Of a stretch of DNA of 64,000 bases, positions 38,401 through 50,670 are shown one piece after another. The stretch lies in assembly GCA_963920665.1 (NCBI GenBank), contig OY987268.1, positions 8,124,501-8,188,500 of the forward strand, given 5' to 3'. Under the pieces are notes generated by a model. The model saw nothing but the letters and a program-made list of their open reading frames with translations, had not been told where the DNA came from and did no database searches. The position numbers were made by a program, and so were the translations under genes. Within the stretch, counting starts at the first letter, position 1, and each line of letters starts with the position of its first letter. The stretch comes from Straminergon stramineum (lineage: Eukaryota; Streptophyta; Bryopsida; Hypnales; Calliergonaceae).

Positions 38401-38549
38401 AAACCTGATGATGCCACCTTCAATATGACGCAATTCACTTATAAAAGTAGGAGAATTATCATTAATATAATAGAAGAATAGATTTCCAGTTTGTGTTCCA
38501 AATATCAAAAACATTGATGTACAATGAACACATGAAACCATAGTTGCCT
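30604..38549 (-). CDS. IFT144: IFT144/WDR19 homologue (intraflagellar transport complex A), N-terminal part not found
   Basis: Twenty minus-strand exons join in phase: 38405-38549, 38132-38216, 37712-37903, 37316-37423, 36990-37172, 36632-36703, 36302-36433, 35800-35928, 35507-35635, 34986-35051, 34737-34811, 34482-34576, 34041-34145, 33728-33866, 33399-33581, 33065-33222, 32739-32897, 32431-32587, 31700-31792, 30604-30717. They encode 838 residues to a natural stop. Order of parts: end of the WD40 propeller ([16 protein letters not shown]), a TPR-like superhelix ([39 protein letters not shown]), then a Cys-rich tail with CPFC, CIAC, CPSC and CPMC pairs, as in animal WDR19. IFT-A carries retrograde cargo in cilia, so this implies flagellated sperm. 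About 400 N-terminal residues and a short stretch between the 37712 and 37316 exons were not located. All reconstructed frames are open, which argues against a pseudogene. Exons are very AT-rich. Confidence 0.92.
31187..31216. repeat. (TTA)n microsatellite in last IFT144 intron
   Basis: About ten TTA units. Simple repeat inside the intron between the 31700 and 30604 exons. Confidence 0.95.
31325..31474. repeat. Near-perfect hairpin: 67-bp arms, 16-bp loop
   Basis: Arm 31325-31391 and arm 31408-31474 are reverse complements with three mismatches and no gaps (mirror positions sum to 62799). The outer bases are ACATTAAATCAGTAG and CTACTGATTTAATGT. It sits wholly in the last intron of IFT144, so the pre-mRNA would carry this stem. 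It could be a small foldback MITE or a young MIR-like hairpin. Confidence 0.92.
32157..32288 (-). mobile_element. MITE family B copy 2 (132 bp), in an IFT144 intron
   Basis: Reverse-oriented partner of 28016-28147, with ends TAGTGATCCCAAAACTGG and AGGATCACTA. The flanks GTCATGA (just before) and GTCATGA (just after) look like a 7-bp target-site duplication. It lies in the intron between the 32431 and 31700 exons. Confidence 0.8.
35400..35459. repeat. (TA)n microsatellite in an IFT144 intron
   Basis: About 29 TA units, just 3' (on the plus strand, before) of the 35507-35635 exon. Length is likely polymorphic. Confidence 0.96.
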
Positions 38550-40545
38550 CTTTCAATTATTATATAGTAGCCTTTCAAATTTAATCTAGTACATAAAATT
38601 TGATTAATAATTTAAAAAATAAAGAATTAACATTTATACTTAATAACAATAATAGAGCTTCTAGTTTTGTCTTGTATGTATTACTTTGTGTACATGTTTA
38701 AGATTATATAGACATATAAAGACATGAAATAAAAAGATTTGAGGATCTCAAAAATCTGCCCCCAAAATGGCTATATTAGAATTTAAGCTTTAAAATTAGG
38801 CTTTTCAACTTCTTGTTAAATGCATATATGAATGTGAGAATGATTCATGATGCATGAAATTAGGGGTTTTGGTCTTTTAAAGTCCAACAATTGCTTGGCC
38901 CAAGTAAGGAATTTGTCATGGTTCACTTGTACAATTTTTAACCTAGTATAAATGGTACACATTCATGTAATAATGTTGTAAGTAGATTTTCCTAATTGCA
39001 AATTAGAACTGATTTCATTATTTATTATGCATTGATTGTAAATTAGGCACCCTGAAAATAATGTGCTATGCCAAAATACTTCAAATGAATTTGAGTAAAA
39101 AAATTCTATTTCATCTAATATTTCTTTGCTCCAACTTCTTGAATGCTTTCCAAAGCATTTGATATGAAACTAAAAATTCTTTACATTGTACATTCTTTAC
39201 AATCACAAATTCACCATTGATCCACCCATTTCTTGTAGATTCATTCAACAACAATTGACAAGATCAAATCTTAAATAAAATAAATTATGTGGAATTTCCA
39301 ACATTGAATGTTCAAAGTAATAATGTTGCAAAGCCAATCATGTAGTACATGTACAATTGAATATATTTACAATTGGAGTAGTTTATTGCGCGATGTATAT
39401 GCAATTTTATTTAAACCAAACATTAAAGTGAACTAATCTAAATAAAATCATTTAAAACATCTATTATAGACTAATCCATATATGAAAAATGACTCTTTTT
39501 ACAAGTAATTTGTGATGATGTGATTCCATAGAAATACATCTTACCTCAAAGTTGATTGATTTAGAGCCTTACCCAACATTTGAAGTCATTGTACACAAAA
39601 AGCCAATTGAAGTCTATTTGATTTAAAATATTTCAAAATCCTTTAAATCTAATAACTTGGTATAGTCAACATATTAAAATCCCATACAATATATGTTAAA
39701 TCTACTCAAACTTCTTTACATTCATTCTATTACAAATGTAGTTTTGTCAATGCAAGATTCCTCTCATTGATTTAGAGCCAACTACAAAAAATAGACAAAT
39801 CTCCAACTTATCATATACAATAAACATGATCATTTCAACATTATACAAGTCTTCTAAGAGAAAATTATTTTGACAAAAACACTTAATAGAATCAATGAAT
39901 TTAACTTTCTAACACCTACATTGTATATGGTACATTGCTTATTAGTTACTACTAGTTGAGCTAGTTGAAGTGACATATCTATAAGTAAAAAAAACATTCT
40001 AATGCTCCATCATTTTGCTTCTTGATGGAAGAAAGAAAAATTCTTGACATTGGTGAGATGTTAGGACAAAGTCAATCAAGTTACATCACACTATTGTTTT
40101 CACCTCGCTAAATAATTGAATTGCAATACAAAACAATGTAAATTTTTTTGAGGTGCTTTCATTCTTTTGAAAGTGTTCTACAATGTCAAGAAAAAATAGA
40201 AGTCCATTGTATATAGGTGACATAACTATGAGAATTAAAATGGGTCACAATAAATAATTGGAAAAACATTGGCCAAACAAATATATAAATAAAATTACTA
40301 TACATGTTCTGAATTGTCCATACTAAGTTCTTGATTGCATGGAAAAAGACTATTATTATCCCACCTAAAAGATTGACATAAGATGGTGGTGTCACAAGAA
40401 TCTGCTATTAGGTTTAGAATAGCATGGGGCCTTGGCTGTAGAAGTGCTTTGTATTTCATTTCAAAATCCCTAAAGAATAATAAACCTACCCTCGAAACTC
40501 CCTTTTCCCTAATCCCAATCCTACAATTCCCACTATACTCTAAAA

Positions 40546-40893
40546 ACTGCCATACCTAATTTTGATCTAGCATAACTCATGAACAATATCTCCAAACAAC
40601 TTGAAACTTTTCTACATTTTAGATAAACTATCCAAATAATAGCATACTAATTTTCATACCAAGACAAGATATTGTCCAACTTTGGTGGACATTTTTCTAC
40701 AACCAATTTTCTACCCTTCAAAAATACCCTAAACTAGCATAGCCGACTTTGATCTAGCGTATCTTTTGGAGAGTTTTTCCAAATGCTTTGAAATTTTGTG
40801 ACGAAGTAGATCAACTCATCAAATTATCAACTCTCCTCATACCAATTTTCACCCTAATCCAAGATATTGTTCCACTTCGGGTGGACATTTTCC
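40546..40893. repeat. Two-copy degenerate tandem repeat, about 170 bp unit
   Basis: Both units read, in the same order, a TTTGATCTAGC block, a TCCAAA block, CATACYAATTTTCA, a CAAGATATTGT block and GGTGGACATTTT. Copies are about 40546-40697 and 40727-40893. Non-coding. Confidence 0.7.
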
Positions 40894-42928
40894 CTTTCAA
40901 ACTTGCTTACTTATGGTTCTCTACACCCAATTGTATTTTTTTGCATTGCTCATAGATACTAAGTACATAGAAGTTAATATTTTGATACAAGATAGAAAGT
41001 GAGTGAAGAAATGTACCCTCTAAGATTCATATCCATAACAAAAATATTCAATAAGATCCAAGATCCTCAATACACCTTCCTTGGTTGCCTTAGATTTCAA
41101 ACACCTCTACTTTGTAGCTTCACATCTCCTCCTTTATAATAGATCTAAATCTCAAACTCAACTCATACTAGATCAACCTTCCAAGATCTTAGATCCAAAA
41201 TTGGATTGTGCAAATCACATTAGTTGCTATATTGTTGTTCCATTGCTCTCTTTGCTAAAAGTTAAGATCAATTTAAAATTATGAATTTTTGAATTGTCAG
41301 AGATTTAATGTCTTCATTACAAATTTATTAAATGTCAAAGATTTCGTATCTTAAGAAATTCTGAAATCTCAAAAATCTATAGATTTGTCAATTTAAATCT
41401 TTTTGGATTTGTAAAATTTTAATTGATAAATTTCAAAAAAATTATAGTTGTTATTTGAAGGTTACAAATTTAAATATCAAAATTTTAAATGATTCAATTT
41501 TAATATGAAGTAATATTTTAAAATTAAAAAAAAAAAGTTAATGGAAATCAAATAATCTGAGCTACTTACTTAATTTTTATTGTTTGCCAAATAACAGTAA
41601 TCCAAATAGTTTTTAGAAAAATAAGCTAACTCAACTAGTTTTCTCACTTTTTTGGAACTGGTAGTTAGAAGCTTCATTCCCTTCATGAAGTTATCTATGC
41701 ATTAGGAATATGGAATCAAAATTGCACTTTAGTCATTACAAATTTAGTACATTTGTTGTCTAAAAGATGATGGCAAAAATGTATTTTGTTGATGAAGAAT
41801 GAAACCTTAAAAGAAGTCACAATTTTTTCCCTCATAAAGATCTATATGTGATCATTATAAATTCATTTAAAGTATAATAATGTGAATGGTGCAAAAATAA
41901 AAAAATTATTGAAGTTAAAAAACTCAAAATTGCAGCTTCAAGACAACAAAATCTCTATACCGTGGCTTGAAATCACTTAACTTGAATCAAATACATGAAA
42001 TTGTTTCTAAGGTATTTGGAATAATATACTTTTGGACAATTAAATTTAGTACACTTAACCCTCAATGTACAAGACTTATTATTTTGCTAAAAATGATTTG
42101 ATTTTTGGACCGATAGGTGCATTCTTCATTTCTATGATGATGCTTGGTCACTTTTTCAACTATAATGTCTTTGTAGGGGTAAGAGGTAAGAAGGAGATTT
42201 TTTGGTGAATGAATTTATAGGTTCTAAGACCCTAAAAACCAAAACTTCTAGCAATCCATTGAAGAACCTTTTCCTAAAAACTTTTCATGCAAAATTAATT
42301 ATGTAGAATCCTCTAAATCATAATCTTGTATCCTCCCTTTGTTGCTTCATGTTATATTGTTGACTAGTTATAAAGAAAGAAGTTTATAAGTTTATAAGGG
42401 CCAAGCTTTTCCAAATCTTCATGCACTCCAAGAATTAGAGTTGCTTCTCTTCAAAATCTTCAATTGTGAGCCCTATCTATATTATTGCATATCATGTTAG
42501 TGATGGTCCTTATTCTCGACTAGCCATTATAAGTGGAGTAATGATTGCAACTTGGACTATTAGACATGCATGTGTCTTGTCCTTTGGCTTGTAAGCTTGG
42601 ATAGCAAGTCATCTATGTGCTATGCCACTTGTGGCTTTCTTGTAGATGTAGAAGTATATTGACAAAATGATTCATGCAAATCTCTATGCACTACAATCAT
42701 TCTCCTTGAACTTAAGATCATGAATCATTTTCAACTTACTGCATGTTGTGTTATTGATGGTCTACATCATAAAATTTCCTTGAAGTCAAATGTATGTTAG
42801 ATCTAATCTATTATATTTTGTAGGACTACTTTGTTTGCACCACCTCACTGGATGTGATGTTCTATCTATATGATTTGTGGCCAAAAGACAAATTGATGTA
42901 GGTTGAATGTGCAAGAAAAATTGCAAAA

Positions 42929-45150
42929 TCCTTGACCTTATACACTACTAAACTATCTCATAAGAAAGACACAAATGTACAAAAAGACGACAAAAAGACG
43001 ATTTGCATGGACAAAGGAACTTTCCAAGCAAAGGATGCAATGCATATGTACTCAACACTCAAAGTTACAATATCACTCCAAAGTGATAATGGTAGAATTT
43101 GGAAGTTAAGAAACACCAATTCTTGTATATAGTGCATCAAGAGTTGTATAAGCTTAAACATAACAAAAGTTCAATCTTCACAAAAACTCAACCCTTCCAA
43201 AAGTTTGACCTTGACAAAAACTCGATATTACCATAGAAAAGCTTGACTCTTACAAAAGCTCAACCTTGATGTTATAACCCTATGATTTTGCAACCTTAAG
43301 CAAAATCTATGTAGGTTGTGCACTTGTACACCAAAGAATTGCAAAAAGCTTGACCTTAAATACTACACCACTATTTCAAAAAGAAGTCACAAATGTATAA
43401 TATAAGACTACAAAAGGATGCCTTCCAATGTGAGCTTACAAAACAATAGACACAATGCAAATATACTTGACATCCAAAGTTGAAATCATCACTTTCAAGT
43501 GACAAGTATAAGGTTTCACATTTGGATGAGATGCAACACCAATTAATGCTTGCATACAATGCATCAAGAGTTGCAAAAGCTCAACCTTACTTTCTAATCT
43601 TATAGTTTCCTACAATTGATCAAATGCAAAAAAGACTACATAAATGTACCAATTTAGCAATTTGTCTAATATTAGAAGTTTACATTGTTATCTTTGCGAT
43701 GGTCTTCACAAATTAGATGCTTCTTGAGCAATGCATTTACGCAAGGATACCATTTATATTGGCTACCTATTGCCGCAAGTTGAATCCCTCATAATCAATT
43801 CATATTCTCGATTCATGTTATAGATGGTTGTGTGTGAGTTACACAACTAGAGCTTTCAAGCTTTAGTTGGCTGTAGATTAGAAGACATTTGAAGCCCCTT
43901 TAGTATTGGACTCCCACTTAAATAGTTAAGAATTCAAAGAACTTTACTACAATGTTGTTAGTGCATATTATCCATGTAATGCTATGTGGACCCAAATATT
44001 ATAGAATAGAGTGCTAAAAATAGTAAAATTTTGACCCTCTAAAATTCAACTATTTAAGTGCCTATAGAAATCAAGTAAAAAAATAGTCTAGAGTAAAAAT
44101 GAACATTGGTAGAAATTTAAAAATAATGTATATGCCTCATAATTAAAGAACAAAAGTTTGGATACAATAAAAGCATTCTTGATCAACTCTTTTAGATAGC
44201 AAGGGTAGACAACACATTTGTAGAAAGTGTAATGTATTAGTTAGAAACTAGACTTATAGAAGTATAATGGTATTGACATAAGATTCTAATGTTCACTATT
44301 GGTACATTGAAGAATCCCAAATACATTTATATCAGAAGATATTATAACCAAACACTTTTATCACCTCCAAATCTAATATACAAATCCAAAACAAGTACAA
44401 GTGCATCAATATGACTAGTTGTACCAAATCTAGAGTCCACATGACATAAGTTCTAATTAAACCACTTGGTAACATCAAGCTTTCCTGACAACAAAGATGA
44501 CATCGCTTCTAGCTCACTAGCATAAAAATTGGCCGATGTCTTTCTTGCTCAGATTCAAGAAGATCACTTTGACAAAAGTTCAACCTTTACAAAAACTAGG
44601 TCCTTCCTGATAAAAGTTCAATCCTAACAAAAACTTGATATTGCTTCAAAAACAATTCAACTTTGACAAAAATCAAACCCTAATCTGACAAAAGTTCAAT
44701 GCCGATTAAAAAATTACTACCTTAATAAAAACTCAACCTTGAGATTCTACCCCTATTGTTTCACAGCAAGAAGAGTTGTATGAAGAGTTGCAAAAAGTCC
44801 AACTTTAAATACCATGACATTGTCTCAAAAAAAAGCCTCAAACATACAATAGGACAACAATAGGATGCCTTGCAAGGTGAGCTTACAAAGCAAAGGATGC
44901 AACATAAACATGGAGTTGAAATCATCACTTTAAAGTGGCAATGGTGGAGTTTGAGATTTAGAGAAGAAGTGACCTCAATGCTTGTATATAGTCTACAAAA
45001 AGTAACAAAAACTCAATCCTAATGTTCTAACCCTTAAACCCTATGATCTCTTGGCGAGAAGCAAAATCTATAAAGATCATGTATGAAGAGATAGACAAGC
45101 CCAACCTTATATACTACTCCTCTCTTTCAAAAAAATGCCACAAATGTTCA
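42929..45150. repeat. Degenerate repeat array (three to four units of about 240-400 bp)
   Basis: Units near 42929-43170, 43345-43590, 44795-45020 and a partial one near 45090-45150 share the same ordered blocks. These are TATACTACT or AATACTAC, TCACAAATGTA, GGATGCAA or GGATGCCTT, a GTTGAAATCATCACTTT-type block, a 'gtggagttt'-like block, and GCTTGTATATA. Between units are runs of short phrases of the form CAACCTTGACAAAAACTC. It looks like a decayed satellite or tandemly duplicated transposon interior. Confidence 0.65.
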
Positions 45151-48100
45151 AGAGGACCTTGACAAAAATTGTCAAATTGTCAAATTGATATGCCATGTTG
45201 ACATTGTAGTGACATGTTTTCAAAAAACATTGTCGTACAAATGGCATAAAAAATTTAAATGGACATTGCAAAACTTGTTACAAATTGATAAAATAAATAA
45301 ATAAAAATAAAATATTTTTTTCAAAATGAAAATTTTAATCCTAAGATATCAATCTTCTATTTTTCATGTCTTTTCTACTAATCTTACACAATGATATTCA
45401 CATAACTGCATCTAAGGTCTTCAACTAAAGCCTAGAATAGAATTGATTTTCAATGAGATTTTGCTTCAAAAAGCCTCTTATACAAATGGCAATATTGTTT
45501 CAGATAACCAAAATAGTTTGCTTAAGCTCCATCAATATGAGCCAATTTTCATGTCACTAAGAGGCAATTTTCCCTTCTTTTGTGGTACTATTAAATACTT
45601 AAATTTTGTCTTTCACATGATGTGCCTTACTTGAAATGCTGGCCTATAATGCAATATTCATATAAATTAGAACTAATGGCAAATTTTGAGACAAATGTAT
45701 TAGGTGATAATCTCTTCAAAATAACTAACATTCTAGCAAATCTTATAAATTTTGTAGAAGAAACTTTCAATTATGTTTAAAAATTTCATCTAATAATCAT
45801 CCAACTTTTACTGAGAACTTTAAAGAGAACAACTTTGAATACTATTGTTGGAAATATTATGGAAAGATCATTGGAAACATCATGGGAATTTCATTGGGAC
45901 CATCATTAGAATACCTTTTAAAACATTCTAAATCACTGATTTTTTTTCTTCAATCAAACAATAGGCATCAAAAAAATGAATTTTGTAGTAAACATATTCC
46001 CCAAATTCCCAAATGTTGTGAAGAAATTTTTTTCAATGCCAGAAAAATTTACTACTCTTACACAATATTAATGAAAGGCAAATTGCTCCAAAGGTTGAAA
46101 CATTTTTTAAAATAATACATATGAATCACCCAATATAACTAAAGTACAATATTGAACAAGGAAATAAGAAACACTAAAGGGTAATAGATAATGTAGTTTT
46201 TGCCATCATCAATGATTACAAATCAAAGATTTTGAACTACTACATATTAAAATAACCTATTTATTACTTCTATCTCCAATATTCATCTATAATAAGATAT
46301 CTCTAGTGGTAAATTTTCCTTGCAATATGACCCTAAATCATTTACAATACAATGTATTTGAATAGACTCCTTCCTACATGATCATCACCTTTGGGCTCAA
46401 GTAAACAAAATAGGTTGTGCCACATTTGGTGACATCATGAATTATTTTAGACACTTCAATTTTGGTTAAGGTTGTACTAACATCTTTTGCTTCATAAAAG
46501 AAAATGTAAAGAACCAAAGTGTTGTACATATAATTCAATTTCAAGAAACTTTTGAAGTGAAGGTGAACACCTTGATCACCAACATTAGCCCTTTTGCGAC
46601 CCCACACACATGTCAATTTAAGGGGAGAACATCAATTGCCAAGATAATAATCTTGCCATTGTAAAAGTAAAGTAGTTGCCTTCAACCATAGTCAAATAGA
46701 TTAGTTTGTAATCCCATTTTCAATTGGTCAACACAATCACCAAACAAATGCATAACGCATTTCACTATCTAAAATTTCTACATGGTTGTCAAGAAAGAAA
46801 TATGTGAAACAAAAAGACATAATTGGTGAAAATCAATTTTTGTTTTATTCATTTTTCTCAAATAAAACAATGTTTCCAAAGGATCTTGAAGTTCCATTAC
46901 TGTACTTCGAAATTTCTAGCATGTATGTCAAGGAAACCAAAGAGATGATATAAACAATCAATAAATCAAATAAAGATTTGATATTTTTTGAATCACATTT
47001 TCAATCAATATGATCTAGTTTCAAACAATTGTAGAAATTCATCATTGCGGGGAGTTACTGTTTTAAAAAAAATTCACATGTTTAACATCTAGAATGCACA
47101 TCATTGTGTATTTTGATTTTGATGTAGTACGTCGTTTTTAAATAATTATGTTTTTTTGAAAAATACATTGTTTGAATTTTTAAAGCCTTGAAATCTCCAA
47201 CTTTATAATTTCTAAAGTTGAAAGTTGAAACTTTTTAAATTCATAAACTATTAGAGTGCAACTATTTTTATGAACACTCTTTGACTTTGGGCAACAACAT
47301 TGAATAGATAAAATTTCATATTTTAATTTTTTATTAAATTGATGGTTTTTAAATAAATGTATTAACTATTGATATTGATATTGACTAATTTGTTAATTAA
47401 AAAATGATCATAAAACTCATGTACAATATTTTTGAAGTGTCATTGATAATTTTATTAGAGGAGTTTAGAAAATTCTAGGTTGTAAGATTTGAAGATTGAC
47501 TGGTTGATTGATTTCATATATTAAACTTACTAATATGCAAGAATTCTAAATTTTACTAAATTTAGAATTTGATTGAATTAAAATGCTCTTTACTACGATG
47601 ATGAATATTTATTATTCACCAAACTAATGATATTGCAAATTTTACTTTTTATAAGTTAAGCCAACTCAACTAAGTTTGCTTCATGGATAAGGTAAGGTTG
47701 TCAAAAATCTTGATTATAGCTACTTGAAATTTTGGAACTTGACCTATTTGCCCATATACGTCTATGGTTACAAAGCTAAACATGACCTTCTCTTTCTTAG
47801 CTCCACATTTAAGTTGATAGTTTAAATGGAAAAAGAATTGCAATGGGATGGGGGGGCATTAGAGTTGCTTACTATGGCAAATTTAATTTCTAGTTTTGAG
47901 TCTAGCCACCAAAGTCATCATGAATAGTGGAATTCTTGATTTTTTCAAAATGCAAAAAAAAGAGGTTCCATTTCAAGAATATTTAGAATTTTAGAATATC
48001 TCCTTGTTGCTCTCTTGGTCTCTCTTTGTGGTTCCCATGATTCCCCTTAATTATTCTTACATATTAAAGTATCTTTTTTGGTTTTCTCTCTTGCTACACC

Positions 48101-50670
48101 ACTTCTAATAACTAGTGAGAGTTCAATCTTTTTATTCAAATGCTGACTGCTAATGTAGTGAAATACATTGATGAATGGTATTTTGAAATGCTAAGATGCT
48201 AAGTAAACGTATGCTTAGTATATTGTGGTGTCACATCACATTACAAACCAGAAGTATTGCCCAGTGAGGTTTTGAAATCTACAAAATAAATTATGTCAAA
48301 CACAACTAGCACTTTACAATAGCCTCAAGTCAAAACTATAGATTCTCTATTGTCATATGCATTGATGTATATTTCATAGTGCACCTTAAATCATCAATAT
48401 AAATGTTTTGATGTCTTTCATGTGACTACATTGTGAAAATTTTGTTCAACCAAATAAACAATTTGTAGTAAATAGAATTTGAATTTTTTGTTGTTTAATA
48501 AATCTATTATAAAATTTCAAAAGAAACAAATTGTAGGTTTCAATTCAAATTTGTTGTTCACTATAGAGTAGACAACACATTTGAATTCCTAGAAGTACCA
48601 AAAAGTGATGCTTGAATCGTAGCACCCAAAATTATCCACTTAAATTACAAACTCAAGTTTTAAATAGGAAATTGACAATTTCACATGCAAATTTTGTTTT
48701 GCTATTATGAACAAAAAAAGAGTTCATTTTAGGTATGTGGTGGCTTAAGGTTCCACCACCTCACCCTCTTTGAAAGTATCAATCATATATTCATGTAAAT
48801 AGATACAAAAGAAAAATTCCAGTTACTATTGGCATTAAGCATAAAATCCAAATGAAAGGCAACTAGTTAGTTGCACAAACAATTCTAAATGACTAAGAAT
48901 GACAAATTGTATCATTCTTCAAGACAACCTCTAGTAGCTTGTCTTAATCCCTAATTGTTCCAATGTGTAATTTTGGATGAGGGTTAGAGAGTCTACTTCC
49001 ATGGTGAACTTGAATATTTTGCAAACAAGTTTTCATGTATGATAGAACCCATTCTTGAAACTAGCAAAAAGTGCTTTGGGTAGTACTAATGTTTTTTTAG
49101 AAAATTTGCCCCCTCAAGCAAATCCACATGAGGTTTTGTAAAGATTCCAACTACATGTTGGTTATGTCATTTGAAAGATGGATGCATTGTTCTTATGTTT
49201 TAAAAAATAAATAAATTTGCACAATATAATTTTTATCAAAGAAATTGAAGTGAAATATCCCTTTGTCTTTGTTGACAATTGATATGCAATTCCTTGTCAA
49301 ACTTCTTGTAGGATTTAGTGGAGTTGATCAAGGTGGAAAATTGATTGATTTCAAGGAAGTATGATAAGTACTACAAGCTTCTAATTTCTACAATACCACC
49401 TTTCAATTTGAATATCTCCATTTCTCCTTTTGAAGTTTCAGACACGTGCAAAAATTTGCAAACATTTATTAACTCTCCACATTCAAATACAAAATATCTC
49501 AACATCAATGTATTGAATTGTTCCTAATTTTTAGTGCAACTCCATCTTTGAGCCAAAGATCCTATAGTTGTAATATCAATTTAGATTTTTAAATCAATTA
49601 CAAAGCTTATCAAAAAGAATGTCAAAAGTACCCTCCAAGAAACTCAAAAAAAGTCATGAGACATTTAGGGGCTAAGTAAGAAACCCTTTTATTTTGACAA
49701 ATTTGATGAACTGAGGTTTACAATAAATTTCAACAACACTATATTAAACAACAAAAAAGGTGTATAAATTCAAAACATATTTATGAGTATATTTAGGGTT
49801 CAGGGTTTGAATATGCCAGAGATATCTCCATAGAAGGAAACGTTTGACTATGGACATTACATTTGAAAAGACAATTTCAAAACAAGGACACAAGGGAAAT
49901 CCAAAATGAATTTAATGTTCTTGGTTGGATTATCGACAAAATGACATCAAAGAAATTCTACTATACTTCAAGTGGGTTGCACATGCTTCAACCCAACATC
50001 TCTAACTTAAATCCTATCAAGAATCTGCTAAAAAATTCTAGTGTGAACAGAAGGGTAATATGATACTCGGTACAATCTACAGATGATGTCCTACTTCCTC
50101 GGAATCCCAAAAGGCAAGCTCCTCCAAAGTCCTGTTAACAGAAATACAACATTGGTTATGAGTTATGAGGTTAACTTCCTCATACTAATTTGTTGAATTT
50201 TGTTCCCTTCATTGACGCTCCTAAACAATTTATTACAGCTCCTATAGATAAGGAAGCGGCCACTTTGGGCCATTTGAAAACTCAGGGGTTAACAGTAAAA
50301 ATATGTTTTGAACTGCTATAATCAACTACGAGCTTCCAAATTGGAATCTTTATTTTTAGTTTGAGCACTTAGGGTTAAAAGTGTTATTAAAAAAAAAGTA
50401 TGAGACAACGGCAATGCAGATCCAGAAACCACCTACGGTGATTGATGATATACCTTCAAACTGCCTCATGGTTCCACCCCATCGTAAAGCCGGTAGTAAA
50501 ATTAGCTTCTCTAAAACATCAGCAGACCTCTTGGAAAATATTTTCCAAATAATCAGTGAGGTAGCATTCACTATTGAAAGACTAGACCCAGGCCTCTTCA
50601 AATCTGTAGTTTCAGGACCGCAAATTGATAGGCCGGTCAGCCTGGTGTAGAATATATGTATTCCTGGCGT

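Larger units (their letters stand above)
38550..50670. other. Gene-poor AT-rich region upstream of IFT144
   Basis: About 12 kb with no splice-consistent exon that I can assign. If IFT144 is complete, its N-terminal propeller exons should be in this span or beyond. Degenerate tandem duplications (40546-40893 and 42929-45150) and long A/T homopolymers dominate. Minus-strand open frames such as 46374-46616 show no known motif. Confidence 0.5.

Noticed and set aside
46374..46616. Minus-strand open frame upstream of IFT144 considered as an N-terminal exon
   Set aside because: The sequence shows no WD40 features and does not connect in phase to the first identified IFT144 exon.
50356..50601. Minus-strand open frame downstream of PEX16
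   Set aside because: Lies beyond the PEX16 stop codon in probable 3' UTR; no domain recognised.
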